This document shows positions 1 to 4,726 of a DNA stretch of 9,209 nt, piece after piece (within the stretch, counting starts at the first letter, position 1; each line of letters opens with the position of its first letter). The translations under genes and the position numbers were made by a program. The notes under the pieces were generated by a model. That model was given only the letters and a program-made list of their open reading frames with translations, searched no databases and was not told the DNA's origin. The stretch comes from Halanaerobiales bacterium. GTDB lineage: Bacteria > Bacillota_F > Halanaerobiia > DY22613. The stretch spans positions 1 to 9,209 of the forward strand of contig JAGMES010000164.1 in NCBI GenBank assembly GCA_023128035.1, read 5' to 3'.

Positions 1-82
1 TGTTAGTAGGTGAGTAGTAACTAAAAATAAATGTCACTACAATAAATAATATACTGCTTAATATAGACATACTTTTATTCAT
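1..82 (-). CDS. Partial CDS: N-terminus of a membrane or exported protein running off the left edge
   Basis: Only the first 27 codons lie inside the window. The ATG at 80-82 (minus strand) is preceded by GGGGGA, 7 nt away, a plausible ribosome binding site. The visible protein starts with a short basic stretch (MNKS) followed by a hydrophobic run from about residue 7 to 20 (ILSSILFIVVTFIF) and then a polar segment. This is what a signal peptide or N-terminal membrane anchor looks like. No family can be assigned from so short a piece. The frame stays open to the window edge. The unusually long leader upstream (to about 225) contains a strong unused AAGGAGG, so the locus may itself be partly degraded. 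Confidence 0.5.
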   Translation of the reverse strand, partial: MNKSMSILSSILFIVVTFIFSYYSPTN

Positions 83-224
83 AACTTGTCCCCCAAATAT
101 TCTCATTAAAATGTGTTTGTCACTAAGAAGTACTACATCACTGTGATATTTGTGATTCTTAAAATTTATAACTAAGCTATTATTAATAACTTTTATATAT
201 ATTTCTCATTACATGCAAGTTTTC

Positions 225-231
225 CTCCTTC
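225..231 (-). promoter_or_regulatory. Strong Shine-Dalgarno with no intact gene behind it
   Basis: On the minus strand AAGGAGG is followed by AAAACTTGCATGTAATGAG. The candidate starts (TTG, ATG) lead only to very short frames: ATG is followed at once by TAA, and TTG opens 11 codons before a stop. The site just follows the end of a short reading remnant (FNNEEGITISLK, stop near 236). It looks like the intergenic junction of a former operon whose downstream gene has lost its start. The rest of 83-250 is AT-rich with nothing recognised. Confidence 0.3.
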
Positions 232-252
232 TATTTCAAAGATATTGTTATT

Positions 253-290
253 CCCTCTTCGTTATTGAACAAGATGTCTAAGAACATATA
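253..290. repeat. Dispersed direct repeat, copy A (about 38 nt; partner at 1976-2014)
   Basis: The 30-nt core at 258-287 matches 1981-2010 with a single difference (G versus T at the tenth base), and similarity extends a few bases on either side. On the minus strand both copies encode MFLDIL(F/L)NNE(E/K)G before diverging. In the second copy this fuses into a YgjP-like peptidase remnant. It may be a shared fragment of a gene or of a mobile-element end that recombined at two sites. Read on the plus strand, both copies also resemble a promoter (TTGAAC or TTAACA, 16 nt, TATACA). Confidence 0.7.
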
Positions 291-291
291 C

Positions 292-318
292 AGAAAAAGA
301 GACGTAATACTCCGTCTC
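292..318 (-). terminator. Rho-independent terminator, minus strand
   Basis: The arms GAGACG (299-304) and CGTCTC (313-318) enclose an 8-nt loop. Read on the minus strand the hairpin is followed by TTTTTCTG. It lies about 55 nt past the stop of the remnant at 372-572 and would end minus-strand transcripts coming from the first Rpn-type copy. Confidence 0.65.
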
Positions 319-371
319 CTTTAACTTTAAATTATTAAATTAACTCCGTTTTATAATCAATCGTCTTTCAT

Positions 372-546
372 TTACTGCATAGCATGTTCATTCAATCTTT
401 TAGATAAGTTATATGTTGAGAAATCCTTTTTGCATTTAACCATCATCCCCTCGACCTGATCCCTTAATTTGATATCTTGAAGCAATGTTTGTTCAGTATG
501 ATATTTATACTTACCTTTTTCAATATCTTTACCAAATCTAATCTCG
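372..546 (-). pseudogene. Unidentified 3' gene remnant fused to the tail of the first Rpn-type copy
   Basis: An open frame continues past the end of the Rpn-type gene and stops at 372-374. Its first eight or nine codons are just the Rpn coding sequence read in another frame. The remaining ~58 residues (from about NNEIRFGKDIEKG to LNEHAMQ) are Lys/Glu-rich and look coding. No start codon or ribosome binding site of its own is visible, and a terminator follows at 292-318. I read it as the 3' end of a gene whose 5' part was replaced when the Rpn-type segment arrived. I do not recognise the family. Confidence 0.35.
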
Positions 547-1391
547 TTATTGTAACTTTTGTATTTCTTCACTAGATAAACCTGTCAATTCCATGATTTT
601 TGAAGTCAACATATCTGCTGATAACATCTTTTTAGCAATTTCTCTCCTAGCTTCCTCTCTCCCTTTAAGTCGATAAGAAGAAACAAATTCCATACTCTTT
701 TCAACCTCCTTTTCATCTAATTCATTTTTTATTCTATTACGATAGGTTTCTTCTTCATTTTCAGTGAGGGATAAATATGTTTCAAAAAATGTTACCAAAA
801 ACTCATTTTTCAAATCGTCTAACTTCATCTCTAATAACATTCGTAGGAACTCAATCTTCACTTCTATCTTTTCTTTTTCTGTCCAATCCATTTTACTTAT
901 TAACGCTGCCGCAACTGGATTATTGCTCTTTATAAACTTCTTCCATGATTCTTTTCTTAATTGAATTCTAAAGTTTTCAAAAATGGAAACTCTATTATAA
1001 AACTATCTGGTTCTACGATCTTTGCATCATGAGAGTATATGACTATTGGAATGATTTTATGTTGATACTTTTTATACAACTCAGCAAAATAACGATACAT
1101 ACTTTCATTATAATCTGCTAATCTCTGCGCCTGGCTTTCTACATGTATTAATATTACTCCATCTTCACTTCTTAGTTTTGTTTCTACAAGAATATCTACA
1201 TAGTGTTGTTTAAACTTCTTATAATCTGTTATTACTTCCTCTCTTAAAAACTTTACATGATTTTTGTCCATCACTTTGATAATTTCAGGAAAAAACAACT
1301 CCACAAACTCTACAAAAAACGTTTCTAAAAGAGTTTTAAACAAGGCATCATGTTTTTTTCTACTTACCTTCCTGCTTTCTACACATAACAT
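547..1391 (-). pseudogene. Rpn-family PD-(D/E)XK putative transposase/nuclease, copy 1, frameshifted
   Basis: Rpn-type proteins (PDDEXK_2 family) are nuclease-fold proteins linked to recombination and often annotated as putative transposases. The start is ATG at 1389-1391, with GAGGAG about 10 nt upstream; the longer frame to 1418 has no ribosome binding site. The first half (to the stop at 957) holds the nuclease core: D66 in YVDILVETKL, then E85 and Q87 in ILIHVESQ. The second half (547-~958, other frame) holds the helical and charged C-terminal part ending in SSEEIQKLQ. Against the second copy (4727-5740), copy 1 lacks 16 nt at 967-972. In copy 2 that interval lies between two TCTAAA hexamers (5156-5161 and 5172-5177), a typical slippage deletion, and it causes the frameshift. 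Copy 1 keeps 48 nt (LRMLLEMKLDDLKNEF) that copy 2 lacks. A truncated N-terminal nuclease domain might still be made. Confidence 0.85.
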
Positions 1392-1608
1392 AATATAATC
1401 ACTCCTCAGATAATACAATTAATTTAAATCTAAGGTAGTGGGAATTAGTATTTTATCTAATCTAAATTTATTTCTTTATCAGTTTAAAACAATAAAATTT
1501 ATATTTTAGCAGGAAAGTAAATAAATTCTTATCTTTATTTTACCATTACAGCTATCAGATTTCAAGAGTTTTAAGTAACTTTTTTGACAAAATTCATTTA
1601 TTGGTTTA
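565..1608 (-). repeat. Large duplicated segment (Rpn-type gene plus ~215 nt upstream), copy 1; partner 4765-5960
   Basis: Near-identity with the second copy begins within the last codons of the Rpn-type gene and runs through the whole gene and its upstream non-coding block, ending at TTGGTTTA (1601-1608 here, 5953-5960 there). Beyond both edges the sequences are unrelated. The upstream block carries the same promoter-like elements and the motif AATTTAAATCTAAGGTAGT (1421-1439 and 5772-5790). A related motif forms a perfect inverted repeat at 7860-7913. The unit may be a mobile segment, but I see no clean target-site duplication. Confidence 0.85.
1537..1565 (-). promoter_or_regulatory. Probable sigma-A-type promoter of Rpn-type copy 1
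   Basis: On the minus strand TTGAAA (1560-1565) and TAAAAT (1537-1542) are separated by 17 nt, about 145 nt upstream of the start at 1391. In the second copy the same place reads TTGAAA, 17 nt, TAAATT, a weaker -10. Prediction from sequence only. Confidence 0.45.
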
Positions 1609-1612
1609 GTAT
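1584..1612 (+). promoter_or_regulatory. Outward-facing promoter-like element upstream of Rpn-type copy 1
   Basis: Consensus TTGACA (1584-1589), a 17-nt spacer and TAGTAT (1607-1612) lie on the plus strand, divergent from the Rpn-type gene and at the edge of the duplicated block. Copy 2 keeps TTGACA and has TATTGT as -10. If active in copy 1, it would transcribe antisense to the YgjP remnant and toward the Met-rich peptide gene at 2108. The hairpin at 1644-1659 has no T-run on this strand and would not obviously stop it. Confidence 0.4.
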
Positions 1613-1635
1613 TTTAACTAATTAAATCATCGACT

Positions 1636-1659
1636 AATAAAAAACACCTTTTCAGGTGT
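1636..1659 (-). terminator. Rho-independent terminator after the YgjP-like remnant
   Basis: ACACCT (1644-1649), loop TTTC, AGGTGT (1654-1659). On the minus strand the stem is followed by TTTTTTATT. It lies 23 nt past the stop codon of the peptidase remnant. The same 16-nt hairpin with its A-tract recurs at 7930-7945. Confidence 0.75.
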
Positions 1660-1681
1660 AAGAATTCTATTAATTCTAATT

Positions 1682-2010
1682 TTATAAATCCATCTTAATA
1701 CCATAGTTCTTAAGCCATTCTTTTCTTCTTTCGTAATCTGGCATGAAACTTTCTACCATATTCCAAAAAAATTTTGAGTGATTTAAATAAATCAAATGGC
1801 ACATCTCATGAACAACAATATAATCAAGAACATATGCTGGAGCCATTGAACAACGCCAATTAAACATCAGGTCATGATTAGAAGTGCAACTGGTCCATCT
1901 CTTTTTTTGTTCCTTTATCTTTACAGAATTTGGCTAACATTGAAATGAGGTTGATAATATTCTATTCTTTCTAAACCCTTTTCGTTATTTAACAAGATGT
2001 CTAAGAACAT
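1682..2010 (-). pseudogene. YgjP/SprT-like zinc metallopeptidase (DUF45), 5'-truncated and frameshifted
   Basis: The C-terminal half of a YgjP-type (M48-related) metallopeptidase is clear: KIKEQKKRWTSC, NWRCSMAP, then VVHEMCHLIYLNHSKFFW with the zinc motif HExxH, and a final PDYERRKEWLKNYGIKMDL. Full-length members have about 230-240 residues; only about 110 remain. Translation from 1682 upward stays open to a TAG at 1934-1936. The preceding segment (GLERIEYYQPHFNVS) is in another frame, so one base has been gained or lost around 1925-1935. The 5' part is replaced by the dispersed repeat at 1976-2014. A short zinc-motif protein could start at the ATG at 1867, but it would lack the N-terminal domain. 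The RWGSC motif common in the family reads RWTSC here. Confidence 0.85.
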
Positions 2011-2014
2011 TATA
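1976..2014. repeat. Dispersed direct repeat, copy B (partner at 253-290)
   Basis: The core at 1981-2010 differs at one of 30 bases from 258-287. It sits at the truncated 5' end of the peptidase remnant, which suggests a recombination or insertion joint. It also overlaps the best plus-strand promoter candidate for the Met-rich peptide gene. Confidence 0.7.
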
Positions 2015-2016
2015 CA
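1989..2016 (+). promoter_or_regulatory. Candidate promoter of the Met-rich peptide gene
   Basis: TTAACA (1989-1994), 16 nt, TATACA (2011-2016) is the best sigma-A-like pair upstream of the ATG at 2108, leaving a leader of about 85 nt. Another -10-like hexamer, TATATT, lies nearer the gene (about 2055-2060) but lacks a convincing -35. A sporulation or stress sigma factor could be used instead; the sequence does not settle it. Confidence 0.3.
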
Positions 2017-2107
2017 TCAAAATAGGAAGTAACATTTCCCGAAATAGAGAATAGTATATTAGCAAGTCAAATACCTAAAAAAATTTTGAATGAGGTGGAT
2101 TTTTAAA

Positions 2108-2251
2108 ATGGAGAAACAATATCATGATTGTCAATCAATGGATTCTATGTATTCCATGAAACCTATGGCTGGTATGGCTTCCATGCATCCAATGACTTGC
2201 ATGTCTTCGTCTTCTATGCAACCTATGGCTTCTAAGTATCCTATGAGATAG
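2108..2251 (+). CDS. 47-residue Met-repeat peptide, candidate precursor for the convergent YcaO protein
   Basis: A small gene with an ATG at 2108-2110, GAGGTGG (2092-2098) 9 nt upstream and TAG at 2249-2251. A transcription terminator follows at 2389-2418. The product has 12 Met in 47 residues. From residue 11 to 32 every third residue is Met (11, 14, 17, 20, 23, 26, 29, 32), then 37, 40 and 46. The residue before Met is nearly always Ser, Pro, Gly or Cys, giving tripeptides such as SMD, SMY, PMA, GMA, SMH, PMT, CMS. A short leader-like start (MEKQYHDCQ) lacks the repeat. Cys8, Cys31, His6 and His27 are the other potential metal ligands or modification sites. There is no signal peptide or membrane segment. 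MxxM repeats are known in Cu(I)/Ag(I)-binding proteins such as SilE. Convergence with a YcaO gene suggests a RiPP precursor modified on its backbone. Both roles are inference; I know no described family with this pattern. Confidence 0.8.
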   Translation: MEKQYHDCQSMDSMYSMKPMAGMASMHPMTCMSSSSMQPMASKYPMR

Positions 2252-2388
2252 TTTAAGACTATAAAGGGTCTAAATTAAGATCTTCAGATGTAATTTCAAA
2301 GACGTGAAACATAGAACAAAAACGATTGACTTCTATCATTAAAAAATTTATTTTCCGTGCTTTTAGGTTCTATGATAAGCAATCAAAC

Positions 2389-2418
2389 AAAACCCCACTA
2401 AATTTCTAGTGGGGTTTT
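2389..2418. terminator. Bidirectional terminator shared by the Met-rich peptide gene and ycaO
   Basis: The 12-bp arms AAAACCCCACTA (2389-2400) and TAGTGGGGTTTT (2407-2418) are perfectly complementary around a 6-nt loop (AATTTC). T-runs lie at the 3' end on both strands. It is 138 nt past the peptide stop and 7 nt past the ycaO stop. A weak inverted pair, CATAGAAC (2310-2317) and GTTCTATG (2367-2374), lies in the peptide transcript's 3' part. Confidence 0.9.
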
Positions 2419-2424
2419 CGACCT

Positions 2425-4248
2425 TTACCGCACTAAATTCATTAATTCCTGCTGGTTTATTCTGCTTGTTGCATATCTTTCCTTTAAAACTCTAAATACC
2501 CTTTCCGTATTTTTATATTGACACTTATATTTAAATTGGCAATTTCCACAATCATAACATTTTATAAGATTTTGCTTTGGAAAAATAGTTTCAGGATTTC
2601 CAATTTCCTTTATAACACCTTTAATCATGGATAGAGGATAAAAAGTTCCCAGCATCTCTATAATGTCTCTATCATCCAAACCATCTGAACGTGCTGCCAA
2701 ATAATCCCTCATACATTTATAGTACGTAACCATAGGTTTATGGAAAGTATTTGTTTGAATTTTACCCAAGAATCGTTCAAACACCCTATATGCACTACTA
2801 AAATCACCCTTTTTGCAGTAAAGAGCAGTAGTAAATAAAGATACATCTGCATAATACCAAGGCAGATCATTACTTATTGGTAGGTTTAAAATTTGTAACA
2901 CCGTTGTATTATGGCTAAGATCCTTTTTTTCCAGAAAAGTAGAAAGGCTTTCAATATCTTCATCTGTGATATGTTTCATATTTCTGATCAACTTTTTAAA
3001 CTTTACAAACTCTGCATATTCATCTAATTCTTTAACCTCATTGATTTCTTCAATCTCGCTGAAACCCGGAACTATAACATGAAATGCAGGAAATCCCAAA
3101 AAGGACACATCTCGCACATATGTATCATGGCCTTTAGTTTTCAGAAGGTTGATTAAGTATTTCAGCATCTCTTTGTTGGTCATCCTGCTAACATCTTCAA
3201 AAGGTCTAAATTCATAGCTTGGGGTTGTTTTAAAAAACTCAGGGGGATACCATCCACAACCGTTAACAAGAATATTTAATAAATTACTGTGTTCATCCTC
3301 CATATTACTCCTAAATGAAAACTCCCATACACCCCGCATATTCCTTACATCCTGTCCCTGCAAGAGTTCGGTTAGGGTACGCTCTGCTGCAATCTCAAAA
3401 GCAGGATGAGAACCGAATTTTACAAAATAGTTCTGCTGATCTCTGTTGATAAAGATTACTCCCACCACAGGAAGGCCTTGACCTAATGAGCAATCTTTTA
3501 ATAGAACACTATAATTTCCACTTAACTCAATCTGCTTAATCATCATTTCTATTTTAGGATATTTTTTTAAATAACTCATAGGAATAGTAGGGGGGGTTAT
3601 CCTTTCATCCATGATCCGTTGATTAACATTCCTTTCCAGCACTTCAGATATACCCTGCACTAATGCTTCCTCCGGGCTATTCCCAGCACACATTCCGTTC
3701 GACATATACATTTTTGAAACCATTTTCATCGGAATATAGGAGAGTTTACCACTATTCATGTTACAAAATGGAATAGCGATAAAGCCACAAGGGGATTCCT
3801 CATAGGAAATATCTTGCCATTTTTTTAGAAGCTCTTTTTGATCTATACTGGAGTCCAACTGAGTCAATTTTTCTTTGATCCATCCATTCTTACTCTTTAG
3901 TACATCTTCTATGCTCATCTGTTTTTCGTCAGGTGCATAAAAAAATCCTTTGTACTCTATCGCTTCCTGACTAACATCAGTATTAAGTCTAAAAGGTGCC
4001 TGATTTTGAAGTCGTTCCATTAGCTCACCATAAGCACTTGCCAGAGCGTATTCATAGGTGGTTCCTTTACCATTAGTAGAAAGAGTGGTATTCTCAATTC
4101 CAATTGTAAGAGAATAAAACCACTTTGCAAAATGGGCTACACCTTTTTGTACAGTTAAAATCCCTAAATCATTTAATATATTCCTGATTCGATTTAGAGT
4201 ATTACGAGGTGATTCATCCTTATACTTTCGTGTGCCGATATGCTTCAT
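2425..4248 (-). CDS. ycaO: YcaO-domain ATP-dependent amide-activating protein, E. coli YcaO type, with C-terminal Cys cluster
   Basis: A 607-residue protein. The start is ATG at 4246-4248 with GAGGTGA 5 nt upstream; an in-frame TTG 10 codons earlier (4278) has no ribosome binding site. YcaO proteins bind ATP and phosphorylate a backbone amide oxygen, leading to azolines, thioamides or amidines in peptides. E. coli YcaO instead assists RimO-dependent methylthiolation of ribosomal protein S12. ATP-site signatures are visible: S71-x3-E75-x2-E78-R79 after NGKGTT, E194-x3-Q198 with E202/E205-R206 in the GNSPEEALVQGISEVLER block, and R290-x3-E294-x2-Q297 in ERTLTELLQGQ. YIPM, SNGMCAGN and the C-terminal helical (TPR-like) part, about residues 455-555, match the E. 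coli YcaO layout. The PxPxP tail of azoline-forming YcaOs is absent. Unlike E. coli YcaO as I recall it, residues 564-576 carry C-x2-C-x2-C-x5-C, possibly a Zn or Fe-S site. The gene is monocistronic and convergent with the Met-rich peptide gene. Substrate unknown. Confidence 0.92.
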   Translation of the reverse strand: MKHIGTRKYKDESPRNTLNRIRNILNDLGILTVQKGVAHFAKWFYSLTIGIENTTLSTNGKGTTYEYALASAYGELMERLQNQAPFRLNTDVSQEAIEYKGFFYAPDEKQMSIEDVLKSKNGWIKEKLTQLDSSIDQKELLKKWQDISYEESPCGFIAIPFCNMNSGKLSYIPMKMVSKMYMSNGMCAGNSPEEALVQGISEVLERNVNQRIMDERITPPTIPMSYLKKYPKIEMMIKQIELSGNYSVLLKDCSLGQGLPVVGVIFINRDQQNYFVKFGSHPAFEIAAERTLTELLQGQDVRNMRGVWEFSFRSNMEDEHSNLLNILVNGCGWYPPEFFKTTPSYEFRPFEDVSRMTNKEMLKYLINLLKTKGHDTYVRDVSFLGFPAFHVIVPGFSEIEEINEVKELDEYAEFVKFKKLIRNMKHITDEDIESLSTFLEKKDLSHNTTVLQILNLPISNDLPWYYADVSLFTTALYCKKGDFSSAYRVFERFLGKIQTNTFHKPMVTYYKCMRDYLAARSDGLDDRDIIEMLGTFYPLSMIKGVIKEIGNPETIFPKQNLIKCYDCGNCQFKYKCQYKNTERVFRVLKERYATSRINQQELMNLVR

Positions 4249-4297
4249 TTTTCTCACCTCACATAAATTTGGCTTCAATAAAAAACTTTACTCATAG

Positions 4298-4337
4298 CCT
4301 GTTGTCACCTGTTGTCACCTGTTGTCACCTGTTGTTG
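4298..4337. repeat. Four-unit 10-bp tandem repeat in the ycaO leader/operator region
   Basis: The unit CCTGTTGTCA occurs three times exactly (4298-4307, 4308-4317, 4318-4327) and a fourth time with its last two bases changed (4328-4337). A 10-bp period puts each unit on the same face of the DNA helix. The array lies between the likely -10 (4339-4344) and the ycaO start (4248), covering the expected transcription start. On the minus strand each unit contains AGGTGA, like the gene's own Shine-Dalgarno. It could be an operator array, a leader element or a slippage-prone tract; nothing here decides between them. Confidence 0.85.
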
Positions 4338-4338
4338 A

Positions 4339-4347
4339 ATTGTATCA
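4339..4347 (-). promoter_or_regulatory. Probable extended -10 promoter of ycaO
   Basis: On the minus strand TGATACAAT combines an extended TG motif with a good TACAAT -10. The hexamer 17 nt upstream (TACCAT) is a poor -35, which fits an extended -10 promoter. Transcription would start inside the tandem repeat, giving a leader of about 85 nt. Confidence 0.45.
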
Positions 4348-4536
4348 ATCACTCTTTTATGATGGTACTAGTAAAAATAAAATTATCCTAATTAGTATAT
4401 TATATTTTAGGTAAACCAATCATATTACTCTAATTAAAAAGGTGCATACTATATTTATTAATCTATTTACTGTATATATCCTTTGTGACAGCTATTTGGC
4501 GACTTAACGTTATAAATTAATAAAAGAAACCCAGAA

Positions 4537-4719
4537 CTAAACCATTATCAAAATGTCTTTATCCTGTTCAGTTAAAAAATACCCATCAATAATGGACGAC
4601 TCTTCACCGTACATTTGATAGGTATTTTTTAACCTTTAAATCATCTCTTCTAAAGAAATTTCAACTTTTTTATTAACATTCGCGTCAACGTTGCCCAAAA
4701 AACAATCCTCTTTCTGACA
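4537..4719 (-). pseudogene. Unidentified coding remnant with an internal frame break
   Basis: Two coding-like stretches lie head to tail on the minus strand in different frames. The first (CQKEDCFLGNVD... to ISLEEMI) ends at a TAA near 4637. The second (LKNTYQMYGEESS... to KDILIMV) ends at TAG 4537-4539. Together they read as about 60 residues from one protein with a single-base frameshift. There is no start codon with a ribosome binding site. I do not recognise the family. It is squeezed between the ycaO upstream region and the end of the second Rpn-type copy, whose arrival may have removed its 5' end. The remaining intergenic stretch, 4348-4536, is AT-rich with nothing recognised. Confidence 0.35.
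4572..4631. repeat. 60-nt stem-loop (12-bp perfect outer stem)
   Basis: TTAAAAAATACC (4572-4583) is perfectly complementary to GGTATTTTTTAA (4620-4631). A one-base mismatch is followed by ATCAA pairing with TTGAT further in, leaving a loop of about 24 nt. The T/A-rich outer stem could act as a terminator for the minus-strand remnant or for leftward transcripts from Rpn-type copy 2. It lies inside the coding-like remnant at 4537-4719, so part of it may be incidental. Confidence 0.5.
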
Positions 4720-4726
4720 TCTTAGG

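Noticed and set aside
764..964. Plus-strand frame of 66 codons opposite Rpn-type copy 1
   Set aside because: It is antisense to clearly recognisable coding sequence, has Asn/Ser/Phe-rich composition typical of a shadow frame, and has no ribosome binding site.
2326..2354. Plus-strand promoter-like TTGACT-17-TATTTT leading into the shared terminator, suggesting a ~60-nt small RNA
   Set aside because: The spacing is good, but AT-rich DNA gives many such matches and no other sign of an RNA gene is visible.
2257..2371. Minus-strand frame ending FHVFEITSEDLNLDPL between the peptide gene and the terminator, possibly the start of an IS4-type transposase
   Set aside because: About 26 residues after an internal ATG, no ribosome binding site, and only a vague resemblance to transposase N-termini. 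It more likely belongs to the 3' part of the peptide transcript.
4298..4337. CRISPR array
   Set aside because: The repeats are only 10 bp and contiguous with no spacers, and no cas genes are present.
4209..4391. Plus-strand frame of 60 codons across the ycaO start and tandem repeat
   Set aside because: It is antisense to the ycaO start, runs through the 10-bp repeats, and lacks a ribosome binding site or family signature.
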